A DNA stretch of 60,000 nt from Apostichopus japonicus (Eukaryota > Echinodermata > Holothuroidea > Aspidochirotida > Stichopodidae), in assembly GCF_037975245.1 (NCBI RefSeq), contig NC_092568.1:33948501-34008500 (forward strand). The letters run 5' to 3'. The first letter of the stretch is position 1; each line of letters starts with the position of its first letter. Shown here one piece after another: positions 9,571-21,300 of the stretch. Made by a program: the position numbers and the translations under genes. The notes below the pieces were generated by a model. That model was not told the DNA's origin, ran no database searches, and was given only the letters and a program-made list of their open reading frames with translations.

Positions 9571-12500
9571 ATGTCAGAGGAAACACTTCCAGGTGAGATG
9601 TTTATTCATAAGTATCAATTTACACCTTGAGCTTGGCCTTTTAGCCATTAATAAGAAATCTTTCAGTGTGTCACTAGCTTTGCTTGGGGTCCTTTTAGAA
9701 GGTAGGTTGAGCAACCATGTTAGGGGCTTACTACTGGACTAATAAACCTGAGAACTAAAGTTAAATGCTGCAGAGAACTGGTGGGTTTTGTGGGTTCTGT
9801 GGCTCCTGAGGGTTTCAAACTTTAAATGGGGGATATGGAGTCCTGTAATATCAGAGCATTGTTTTATTCAAACATAAATCAACTGAAGCAATGAATTCAC
9901 TGAGTGACCCAAAGGAACAATATGTAAAGTTTGGAAGTTTAGTTATTGACCTATTTGTGATAGGCTATTCCAACATAACAGATGGACAATGCATGTGTAG
10001 AACTGTTTCATCTTTACTTTCTTGTATAAGGGTAGCATTTCCATTTTTGTATTGAGAGCTGGTACATCTTAACGTGTTGCTGCCTGCAGATTTTGTTAAG
10101 CTTTCAAATGTGGTCTGCTAGATAAATATTGTGTCCACTCTTGTTTAAATTAAAGAGATGTTAATGTGATGAAGTGTGTTTTGAGAGGAAACACTTAATT
10201 ATTTATTTTTACTTTTCAGGAACATCTGGATCTGCTGGAAAGTCTGGCAGAGGCAAAAAATCATCTGGAAAAACAAAGGTAGATTTAGTTTGGGAATTAT
10301 ATCTTATTGGAAGGATAGGTTAAGTAATCTAAATATGGCAGATCAACAATTGTTGCTAAAATCCTTTTATGTTTAGTAGTGTCTTGACATATTGAGGATT
10401 GTGTATTTACAGCATGAAATAATAGACAAACCATAGTGGCAACATGCTGGGCAGTAAATGAAATGGACTGCTCCATTATAAGGGATGGGGAGATGCACTT
10501 AGATTTGTTAATCGAATGACAATAGGTGAACACCAGGCGTTGATAGTGAGCAGTTAATTATCATAGATCAACATTCAAAAGGAGAAGAAAGAAACAGCTT
10601 CAGGCAGTAATAATCACATCACTACATTAAACCAGGGATCAGGTGAATCTCTACCAAAGTGGATGTTCTAAGAAGGCCATTAAATAAAGACCAATCATAC
10701 TTCTAGGCAGTTAGGAGAGAGCAACTTCATAAAATTTCAACAACAGCAATTAGTGCATCTTCTCTTAAAGGATGATTCAGTGTTTGAAGTCTCAAACACT
10801 GTTTTATCCTATCAGGGCAGTTTCTGCCGTGCATTCACTATGTCAGTAAATTATAGTACGTCTGGTTTGATCCGAATTGATCAAGCATTAACGGTATTAA
10901 ATGTGTGATTGATTTACGGCAAATTTGTAATGGATTGCTGGTCCAAAATAAACAAGTTTCCAACTTTAGCAATGGCATTGTGGACAGGAGAAATAACTTG
11001 ACTGTACTTAATACCTATTTAGTTTAAGTTAGTTGTGGGTGCGTGAAGGGCAGCCGGAAGGCTAAATATATATAGCTTTCACTCCTTTATCTCAAGTTGG
11101 AGAGTAAATTAATTGCTCTATCCATAATGGTAATGAAAAACTGGCAATCCCAATGAAACATATAGGGACTTCCTTGAAAGGCAAATACACAGACCCAAAG
11201 ATTATCATTGTTTGCATTTAATACAATATTAGTCTTTGCAGTTATTCATAGTTTACATTAACATGGAAAATTCTCTAACACGCTTTCCTTAGAATTCTTA
11301 TAGATTTTGTTTGTAGTGTGAAAGACATTTCTGTTACTTTTTAGCTACTAAAAGCCAAATGTTAGCAAGTGATCAAAATAATTCCTTTTTTCAACAGCAT
11401 AGGTGTAAATATAAGCTAGGCTTGCTTCATTATTGATATTATTCATAACAAAACAAAAGTCATTAAGCCTATACGAGGTTTGTAAAGATTTGATATGTTC
11501 CATTTAAATGGAATGACAATAGGTTCTTGTGAGCGGCTGTGAATCTGCTGGATTACAAACTGAATCAAAGTACAATATAACAATTATCCATATATATATG
11601 TATTCAAATATTGATAAATGTATTTTCAGTTCTTTTGAGATTCATGTTCTTAATGTTAGATATGTTTTGTTTCTTCCCGTAGACATCAGACACTGATAAA
11701 GAAAATAAACCCAAAGGTGAGCAGTTGCTTTCCAAGTCTCGTTTTTTACATAATTTACAACTATGTTAATTTTAATCTTGGTTTATAAGACAAGATCATA
11801 CCTGTTCTTGTTGTTGATCAAATACAGTTCAGACTATTACCAATTAATGCACCTTGATGTACAAAAAATGCATATAATGCTCAGATTGATAACTGACCAG
11901 AATTACACAACACTGTGACATACATTATTCCTACTACAGTAGGTACTAACCAAATAAAGTATTGTTTGCAGTATTACTGTATGCACTGTTATGCTGAAAG
12001 CCTGATGCAATGTTAATTTATTTCATACAATTAAACTGCAGATTGTGATGTTCACATTATGCTATTACGTAATTTTGCTTTGAAACAAAATGGTCTTACT
12101 TGCAATAACGATGACCTGGTGAAATTATATGGGAGTGTCCTTGCTTGATAAATTGCTAGCTTGGTTTGAGTAATACCAAACACTTTTGGGAAGCTTTTGG
12201 AAATTGTTGGCCAAATTGTGACAGACAACTCATTTAATTATGCCAAATGAATGGAGCAACTTCATGTAGACCCAGCAGACTTGTCCTGAAGACGTCACAT
12301 GCCACCTGCTTTTCCAATGGTAGGTGACAGTAGGTTATCTAAAAAATGACACAAAATTGGAAAGTACCAGTCCTTTAAAATATTTGAAAGCAGAGGACAC
12401 TGGTATTCCTGTTTTGACTTACAGAAGACCTTACCTGGGTATGATGGTGTTGGTCAATTTTCATTTCAGTACCATGTTCAAAGTTGTCTACCCTGTTCAA

Positions 12501-15500
12501 GAATGTTAAGAAATCATACCCGCTGATCAGAGTAAAGACTTATGATGTTGAGGTTCAAAGCAGCCAACGGAGAGACACAAAGAAATGGATACCTGGAAGA
12601 TTCAGAGTCATGGACTCTTCAGGCTGGGCCTATCTAATCGTGATTGGCAAAGCAAAAGGAAAAATATTCAAGAAAGGGGAAAGTATCGAAATAACAGATG
12701 TGACGGCCAAAAACAAGGACACGATAATGTGTAATGCAGACTCAGTCAAGTCATCATCAGAGCCAGTTCAGATGTCGGACTGTATTGTTGACAAAATGAA
12801 ACAAGGAGAAAAGTTTACCCCACTGAAGGAGATTCGGAAAGGTAAACTTATCGAGAAAACCAAAGTTTTTATTGAAGAGGTAAGTTAATTCACCTTTCCA
12901 AGTAATCAATAGTAAAGGGTTTATATTTCGAAGAGTGACAGTATATAGTGTTCCTTATCACTTTTCATATGCATACTAACTTTAATAGCTTGAGATATTT
13001 GGTATTAACTGATCATAGAAGCAAAATCTTTCCTCTTGCATAATATTTTATACAATAAACTTGTCAAAAGTGTCATTGGAAATGGAAGATTTTGTGGTTC
13101 GTTCTTCTGCTCACATGGTAAACATGGTATTGACTCTCGAAAGTTCGGAATGAACTTCATTCTTGATATCTTTGAATTGAATTTATTTTTCTACATTCCA
13201 TTATTTTACATTTTGAACAGTTTAGGATAAATATAGATGGTATCAAATACAGTAAACAGTAAATATAGAGTATTGAAATAATATATATGTGAGATGGAAG
13301 TAGAGGAACCAGAAATAAGTGGATACTTTTCTGGTCTGGTCCCTTTGTAACAAAGAAAGTGCAAAATACAACACCACCCCCCGTCCCCCTCCCCCAAAAA
13401 ATCCAACAAAGTCAAAATCTTATCTGAATCTAGCTTAGTGAGTACAAGGCAAAATGTTATGGTAGTGGTCAAGTCCGTAAATGGGGCAAACTCTTAAAGA
13501 CATTGTCAACACAACTACAAAACTAAAGCTTGTATGAATGTCATACATGCAGGGTTAGTTAGGGATACTTTGCGTGCAAATTGAATAAGTTAGGGAGTAT
13601 ATTCTAAAGTGTGCAAAGTTTGACGGCTCCCAAGTTTTCACTTATTAAATACTACGGTTTCTGTATACAAAACTGGACTACATCAGTGTACTTTCATAGC
13701 AGTTTGATAATTTTGCATAGCATTTTGCAATGTGACACTGGATATTAAGTATTCCCTCTAACTACGTACAAGAATACTATCAAGTTTTGTGGAGGACAAA
13801 CAGCATTTGAGGTCACCAAATGTTGGTTAACTGCTTTTTGTAAACATGGTAACTCCAACATTAAACCTAGCTTGCATGAACTTGAGGATTCAATTTGGTA
13901 AACTGCTTGTACGAGAATCCTGTTGGTAGGTGTGGGATTCAAAGGTCATCTGATGTCAGCAAGCATAGTATGAAAATTTTGTCTTATAAAGTTACAAAAA
14001 TGAAGCTTGGATGAAATTCATACTTGGGGTGTCATGCTTCAAATAGGTGTAGGGTCAAGGTTATTTGAGGTCAAAATAGGTCAAAGTATGAAAATTGTAT
14101 CAGTACAATGATTCAAATTTAGCTGTGATGATCTATATACTTAATATGTAGAATTACCCTTACCTAACACGAATATATTCGATAAGTATTCTATAAGTAT
14201 TCAAAGATTTCCTTAGTATTCAGAAAATCTACCATATAACACACAGTACAAAATAAGTATTCGAATACTAATACAAATAACTATAAGCCTTCGTCAGAGC
14301 CGAATTATGTAAATGTGTTAAGTATTCGAATACCTGTTAGGTATTCGAATAGGTATTCGAATAGGTATTCGAGTAGCTTTTGGAATAGCTATTTGAATAC
14401 TTAGCTCATTTACATATAAGTATTCGCTCATTTAAATAATTCGGCTCTGACGAATACTTATAGTTATTCGAATACTTATTCGCTAGTATTCGAATACTTG
14501 TATGCTAATTAGTTATGTTATGAAGGCTTAACAGGTTTCTGAATACTTACTTGAATACTTATTGAATACTTGTATGCTAATTAGTTCCAAGTAAGGAGAG
14601 TTAGGAATTTGGCCAGCTTGTTGTCCTAGCTTCTTGATTAAATCTGCTATTAAAAGTTGAATAACATTCACAAGGAATAAATATCTATTTGAAATGGAGT
14701 ATTAAGCACAGAATACTAAAACAGTAGGTCTTATGAATATAATCGATGAAATTTTGGAAACGCTTCAGCTATTAAATCCTCTGCGGTATATTTCAAATAT
14801 TTTTGCGCTGTTCAAAGTGTAAGGGTGTTAGCCACTGAAAAAAATGTTTGTTCTTGATCAGAGAACTCTGGGTTTGGTTGGAAGACCAAACACAGAGCAG
14901 ATACATCAAAACTGGAAAACTCAACCGGATTGGATCAAAAGAAATTATAATTATGAATAACAAACAATATTCAGCTGATCTGGGCCCAGTCAAAGAATTA
15001 AATAAAATAACTTACAGTCGTGAGGTCACACCCAAATGTTAAAGTAAATACACTTAATTTAAAAGTCTGTTCTGGTGAGTTGGCCTGCTGGTGACATCAA
15101 GTATTCTACGACATCAGATATTCCACAACATCAGAAATAGTTAAACACAATAAATGGTATTATGAATGTCCGATCCCAACAAAGTATTATCCTTCAATTT
15201 ATAAGCAATGGTGTCGCATGGTATCCTTCAGTAAAATAATGTCAATATCCTCTGTAGTAAAATAATGTCCTTTATAAGAAATGGTGTCCCGGAATATACT
15301 TTATTGTAAAATAATATCCTTTATAATAAAATAGTGTCCCAGACTGTCAGTTGAATATCACAACTTCCATAAAATGATAAGGACTACAGTAACTTGAACT
15401 ATGTAAATTAAGGTTTAAAACAAACTATCCAGCCATTAAAACTATCTTTCTCTTCTTTTGCAACTGCCTTGCTCAGATACTTATAGCCAACTGCCTAACT

Positions 15501-18500
15501 CCTTATACCCCTCACAAAACTCCCTTTGTTACTAAAATATACACACACAGACCCCATTTCCTGTGAGAGCTAATTTCCAGGAAGAACAAGATAGTTGCCT
15601 AGCAACCTAGAAGAGGTAGAAGTATAGATGTTTTAATCCACAAGACAACATACAAATATACTGTACAAATGTATAGCCCCTCTGTTCAGTGCACAATGCA
15701 CCTAATAAACAAGTAAAACTATGGTACAAAACAAAACTTTATGTAAGAGCTAACCATCTTACAAAAGGAAATAAGTATTCAAGTAGGCATTCAATGAAAT
15801 AGGTGTTCGAATACTTATTGGAATAGCTATATTTAGCATTCTCTAAGCATTCGAAGGGAAGAAGTATTCGAATACCTATTGGAATAGTTATTTTAAGTAT
15901 TCAATTAGTTATTCTAAAGTCTGAATGCTTAAATTTTTGAAATACCAACTATATAGCTATTCGAATACTTAGCGAATACTTAGCGAATACTTAATAGTTA
16001 TTCGTGTTGGGTAAGGGTACTGAAGTACAAAAAGCTTTGCTTCTTTGAAGTTCAAAGGTCATTTGAGGTCTAAGAAATCAAAAGATGAAAATCTTACAGA
16101 GTGCAAATACTTTGCTGATCACCTGAATTCAGAAATTGTCAAATCTTGACTGCAGTGCTACATTGAATATTTTCATATGTAATGTGGCAAGGGATTACAA
16201 TTGGCCTCCTGATTTCATGTATATAATAGCTTCCTACAATCAATGGTCTATGGTCAGATTTCTCATATTAAGCAGACTGTTCACTGATTATTATAAAAAT
16301 CAGCCTGATTCTGAATACCAAACAAGTTATTGGTGAGGCAACAGAACTGAAGTCACCTGTGGCATGCCTGAGAACCTTTTAGACTTACAATACCAATAGC
16401 TACCATCCTGCAACTTCCAAGTTTGTTATGTAAATCTCCTCTAGTAAAAAATTTTGAAGATGTAACTTCCCTTTCAGACAGCAGAGGTCAAGTCCTTAAT
16501 TAGCAGAAAGATGTGATGAAAGGTAGTTCTACTGTAATTAGAACACCACCTGTTCATTAAAGACAAATACCAACCTGTCTACTAAGTTAGCTTTGGAAAT
16601 ATGAACACATTTTGAAAACATTTTGTGCAAAAATTTCCAAGGCTAACTTAGTAGACATGTTGGTATTTGTCAAGGAAATAACAGGTGGTTTTCTAATTAG
16701 AACTTAAAGCATGATGTCCTTTCATCACATCTTTCTGCAAATTTCTAATTATTAATTTTTGCAATTGTAACTTTCAGGTTGGTGAACTACAGAAAAGGCA
16801 CAACTCTGGTGAACCCTATGACTTCAGAGAATTAAAAGTGAAGGCCACAAGGAGGGCAAAGGGTGTTGAAACTTTGGAAGCATACGATTTACCAGCAAAA
16901 TTTAAATACAAAGTAGGACAAGAAGTTAAAGTTGCATCTGTTAAATACCATAAAATCAAAAAGAAGTTTCAGACATGGGGTGATTGTCTGGTCGAAGTAA
17001 GTACACACATTAAAAATAATACTGATTTTGTGAATGAATGAATCTGTAGTAACATTGCAGTATAGGGCTGCACAAACTTCAAGCTGATGTTTCCTCCCCT
17101 TCATCAGACTTGGCTACTTCATGTTGAGTTTCTTCTATGCAATTGTGTAGAAGTGTAAGAAGCTCTGCAAATGGATATGATGTGCAGCATGAATTGATAG
17201 CAAATAATGTAGTCAAATTATCAAGGCAAACCTTCACGTTGTTTTTCTTTCTTAGTTTTATAGCATTCATACAATAGGTTCCGTTTGCCACAAGTACCAT
17301 AGAAAGTGCAATTTTACTACTGGTTATATTCACTATTTCAAAATATACTATTACTTTAGTAAGCACAAACCATGCAAAAACATAGATATTTGAATATTTG
17401 TAGGTCTAAGAAACTGCACAAATTGAGACATGCACAACTTAACCTAGTCCCACTCATTATCTCATATAGTATAACACTGACCTTGGTATACTTCTTAGAA
17501 AACAACAATTTTGTTGAAAAATAAAGAGAGTGTCCATATATATATTTACTCTAAATCACTTTATTGTTCAAATTTGAACAGATGATTTGCTTGTGATTGG
17601 TAAGATGAAGAGCAGCAGAACAGGTTTACAATACACAGTATTAGTTGCTCATCTTGTATCTAATCGTCTCAATATAACATTTACAATGACAAGCAATAGC
17701 TCATGAGCAAGAACGAGCAAATCCTTGGGCATATAGGCTACATATAATTTACTGAAATAAGTACCGAAGTTTTTCATATGCAATCAGTATGTGGGTACAT
17801 ATCTTGTGAGTAGATTTTCTCGCGAGAAGACTTAACTATGATTGACATATAGTAAGAGCAAGTTTCTTGCGAGAAGATATCTCCCAAGTAGAATTTCTTG
17901 GGAGATCGGATTGAGTAGATTTTAGCTATGAGCAAGTCTCACATGAGCAAACAGTCTAATATCGCTCTCGAGTAAATAGATTTTGAGAAGATCTCTAGTG
18001 ATAGGGCTCTCTTGAGTATAGTGACTCATGAGAATATCTCTTGTGAGAAATATCTGGGTCTTACACTGAATACAACGCATTTCTTGCTATCACTCAATTA
18101 AATTAGTAGATCTTTAACATTTTTCCAACCAAATACGTAGCCAAAATATGGTTCATTTTGCCTTAAATTTACATTCTGATATCTTATCCGTTTGCTGGGT
18201 GCCTTCTTCTCTCTGCGCACATGTGTTAAAATCATTACAAGCATGTATGCTACTCTCACATGAACTTTTCCAACGCTAAAACATATCAGCTGATGAAATC
18301 AGCTGTCTATAGTGATTGGATGAATAGTTATGTTTGGCTTATTTAAGAACATGGAAAAACACAAAGCTACCAGCTAGGCACATGAAGCCAGAGACTGGGT
18401 CAAATTAAGAGGCCATTTAATGGCCTCTAAATTTGACCCTGTCTCTATGCTCAAGCCATTCACCTTCTTTTTCTGGAAACAAAAGAAAATACAAAAATAA

Positions 18501-18869
18501 TACAGAAATCTCTTCATTAACCAAAAACATTTTCGTAACAATAATGTGGGTTAGCAGCCCACGTCCTTTATGTATGGAGTGTACTGTGTCAAAGATTTAT
18601 GAATACATGTGGAATACAGAATATGCTATTAAGGTTACATCATTCATAACCTCATGAATTTGAAGCCTGCTGGCAGTAGTCATGTGTGCATATGACCATG
18701 AGTGAAACAATCTTTTGCCATGTTGTGTTCAGTACATATCTGTCTACATCCTTGACTGATGCCTTGAAAACAAGTGTGACTCTTCATAATTTGTGTCTTT
18801 GCGTTGTAATATAATTTATGTTCTTTTTATATTCTCGTCTTATCTTTACAGAAGTTAAGCGATCTTTAA
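9571..18869 (+). CDS. Unit 1: tandem OB-fold-like protein, six exons
   Basis: Coding exons 9571-9592, 10220-10278, 11683-11716, 12470-12879, 16778-16996 and 18852-18869. Every junction is GT-AG and the phases agree (762 nt, 253 aa). Residues 1-40 are a Gly/Ser/Lys-rich basic tail. Residues about 45-130 and 150-248 look like two related beta domains (KTYDVEVQ, then GRFRV, then FKKGESIEITDV; KVFIEEVG, then FRELKV, then YKVGQEVKVASV), the pattern of OB folds that bind nucleic acid. I do not recognise the exact family; RPA-like or HIN-like layouts are possible. The ATG may be preceded by more coding, because the frame is open back to an acceptor at 9536-9537. The last exon adds KLSDL and a stop. 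The alternative is splicing from 16996 to unit 2 in the same phase. Confidence 0.72.
12470..12879 (+). CDS. Unit 1 exon 4: first OB-like domain
   Basis: The longest exon. The acceptor TTTTCATTTCAG precedes it and the donor GTAAGT follows. It starts by completing the Val codon begun at 11716 and ends in phase 0. It encodes residues 40-175: all of the first OB-like repeat and the start of the second. Strong coding character across 136 codons, with no stop. Confidence 0.85.
14155..16019. mobile_element. 1.9-kb TIR element with TATTCGAATA-type subterminal repeats
   Basis: The ends are inverted: TACCCTTACCTAACACGAATA at the left and its near-exact complement (one change, C for T) at the right. 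Both inner flanks (14160-14600 and 15770-16010) are filled with variants of AATACTTATTCGAATAC, in places dyad-symmetric. No transposase frame is visible, so it is non-autonomous. I see no clear target duplication. It lies in intron 4 of unit 1. Confidence 0.7.
14275..14464. repeat. Hairpin inside the TIR element
   Basis: ATAACTATAAG..TTCGTCAGAGCCGAATTATGTAAATG on the left arm reappears inverted at 14425-14464, giving arms of about 40 bp around a core of repeated TATTCGAATA words. Confidence 0.75.
16498..16741. repeat. Foldback element just upstream of exon 5
   Basis: A near-perfect inverted repeat with arms of about 100 bp. Left-arm words (GCAGAAAGATGTGATGAAAGG, TTCTAATTAGAACACCACCTG, CAAATACCAAC, CTACTAAGTTAGC) recur as complements on the right. 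It ends within 40 bp of the acceptor of the exon at 16778, so a transcript hairpin would sit at the branch-point region. Confidence 0.85.
16778..16996 (+). CDS. Unit 1 exon 5: second OB-like domain
   Basis: 73 codons in phase 0 at both ends, acceptor TAACTTTCAG and donor GTAAGT. Encodes residues 176-248, including KYKVGQEVKVASVKYHKI, which parallels FKKGESIEITDV in exon 4. It is rich in Lys and Arg, as expected of a nucleic-acid-binding surface. Its phase-0 end allows splicing either to 18852 or to 30458. Confidence 0.85.
16997..18851. other. Last intron of unit 1: no gene, degenerate repeats
   Basis: No convincing coding. 17800-18060 has many diverged CTTGCGAGAAGAT and CTCATGAGAATATCTC words. 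18388-18449 is a small hairpin (GGGTCAAATT..AGAGGCCATT with its complement). Confidence 0.55.
18852..18869 (+). CDS. Unit 1 exon 6: proposed terminal exon
   Basis: The acceptor CTTATCTTTACAG, with a good pyrimidine run, leads in phase 0 to five codons (KLSDL) and TAA. No polyadenylation signal lies before the solo LTR 50 bp downstream, whose AATAAA at 19428 could serve. Such a short terminal exon is weak evidence on its own. Confidence 0.5.
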   Translation, partial: KLSDL

Positions 18870-18919
18870 GGAGCCACAGGACTGCGTTGAATAGAAAAGA
18901 TTCTGAAGGATATAACTAC

Positions 18920-19553
18920 TGTGAAGCGTATTCTAGTTATTGTTATTGTAAAGCGTATTCTAGTTATTGTCATTATGACGTCACCCATGGCTCGCGCATT
19001 GATGGTTTGCGCTGTGGTGTGGCGGGATATAAATCACGCACTATTAGAAGCGTATCTTTTGTTTTAAATGATTCAGGGTTGGAAGACAGCCAAACTGGTT
19101 CAAATTGGTTGAGTGCCCATTTGCATATGCTCATCTGCATATCAGGTTGGCACTCAACCAATCAAGAGTTTGGTAAGGGGTGAGTTAAAAGCTTGCACCA
19201 ATCGGGTTTAAGGGCAGAGCGTGTGCCCTGTGCAACGCGTCTTAATTTGTTATTTTGGAATCAGGGGTTTAAGTGTTTCTTAAAGATTTATCGAGGAGTT
19301 GAAGTTTATCATCCGAAGTCTACGGACATAGAAAAGTAGGCTCCGTTATTTATATTTACGTCTGTAGAGTTCGGGCTCTTTACACTTTAATTATCCAAAG
19401 TTACAAGTTACAGTTTTACTCAGAATCAATAAAAGAAGACATATATTATGCAGTACCCGCTTTTCCTGTTTATTTCACGTTTCACGCTTGGATCTACGGT
19501 ATCAGTGTAAGGCCCGGCTTACCGTTCCCGAACTACCTAAAATAAGCCTTACA
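18920..19553 (+). mobile_element. Solo LTR with target duplication CTAC
   Basis: 634 bp bounded by TGTGAAG and CCTTACA, flanked on both sides by CTAC (18916-18919 and 19554-19557). It contains a CRE-like TGACGTCA near 18977, a TATA-like GATATAAAT near 19027, an octamer ATTTGCAT near 19120 and AATAAA at 19428. A 14-bp inverted repeat, ATTGGTTGAGTGCC with its complement (19104-19162), holds two CCAAT boxes. No internal coding remains, so it is a solo LTR left by recombination. Confidence 0.8.
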
Positions 19554-19557
19554 CTAC

Positions 19558-21300
19558 TGTAATTAAGTGGACAATTTTGTAATTCTATGCACCCTCAAGG
19601 GTGTTACAACTTTTGCTAGTCTGATGCTTGTGAACAAGGTTCCATTTTGTTCAACTATTAAGTTTCAATTATTTTGAGAAAGGGTAGCAGGCATAGTCAT
19701 TTCTCCTCAGCTGTCCATCATGGCAGGATCTTGCTGCTGGAGGCTCCAGGATATGGCCTCGTAATCCGCTTATTTTCTATCTTTTCTAAATATTTGAGTT
19801 GTTAATCTCTCATGCACTGTAATATTATCTATACTCGATGGTGACGAGATGAGGTACTCTCGTATGTGTGGATCTCTCACGTTGTCACTTCTTAAGTCTC
19901 AGACAATAGACCAATGGTTTGATCTAAGATGGGGGCTGACTAGTAAGCCTATGGTATGCTGTGGTGAAGAGCCAACCAAATTAGCATTGCGAGATGTCCA
20001 TGATCGCACCATGCATATTCTGTTCCGCGAGCGATGAAGTTATACTTTCCGTGAGCGAACAGTTACTCGAGTAAGATAATTAAAAGAATATTTCACAAAT
20101 GTTGAATGATCATACATTGTGTAACCTTAACTATGATCTGATTGTACTAATACTGTTATTGCAAGAAGGTTAGGCTTGGCTTTAGGAGAGTATCTTAATG
20201 ATGAAAGACGCATTTTTAATTGAAAAACGAGTCAAAGCTTTTTGGTAAAAGTCCATGATGAAATTTTTACACATCGAGAACATAATGTGTTTAGAGTCTT
20301 TAAGCAGACAATGATGTGAGAATAGTATGGGACATCGTGGATAATTCTGATAATCTTTGTCTGTAAGAGATTAGCATGACTGAGAGGTTAGCATGACTGA
20401 ATACAATATTTCTACTCTAAACTAAATCTTTAAAATATTGTTTTTTTTTTAAACTTAAAATGAAAATAAAGGTTTTAAAGCGTATTTTTGAAAAATAAAC
20501 AGCTGTTTTAAATAAAAAGTTTAAGGTTGTGGAAATTTCACAAATTTTAGAACTATTGTCGATCATCGGATAAAAAGCATGTGAATATAAAGTGTATAGA
20601 AACGTTTCTGGAGTTGAAGAGCAAGATGCATTTAAAAGGTTAAACATTGAAATCACCAGCTATTTTTCTAGACAATAGATAATATTATCATGAAAGGAAT
20701 TGAAATGGCATTGGGAGGTTTGTAAACAACACCAATAATAATGTTACCATGATTCGCATTCAAGACTCCAATAAAGATAGTAATCGTTATACCCATAAAC
20801 ATGCAATTTAAATCATCTCTGATACTCATATTTATATTTTTCTTAACATAAATACGATGAATCTTATTGGCGCAATGAATGGGGAGGTGATATCATTTTT
20901 AGTCACGGGACTTCATCAAGTAGAGGGGTTTGTATTCTTGTGCGCCCTCTGTTAGAGGTGACCATTTTACACATTTCTGCATTTGCCAACGGCAGAAGTA
21001 TTTTAAGCGAATTTAAAATATTCCACAGTATTCTCACTGGTTTGTATTTATGGTCCCAACTTTGATGATTTTGAATTTTTCATTGATATGTGTTCTAAAC
21101 TCCATAATTTTTCATATGATTCTATAATTATTGGTGGGGATTTTAATTTTGTGTTTAATCTGGCTATCGGTAAATCAGGAGGGAATCCTAGGACATATTT
21201 TTTATTATAAATTAATCTTGCGCGCCAAAGGTGTTGCTTTTGTTTTGTATCACCACACTGGTACACATGTAGAGTAAAACTTTAAAAAAGAAAATATTGA
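19558..21300. other. Non-coding stretch
   Basis: AT-rich sequence with no exon chain, no long frame and no obvious repeat boundary. Frames near 19849 and 21048 lack any family signal. Confidence 0.5.

Noticed and set aside
18818-19183. 121-residue + strand frame
   Set aside because: It spans an intron end, a short exon in another frame and the solo LTR; the residues follow LTR repeats (tandem CEAYSSYCY).
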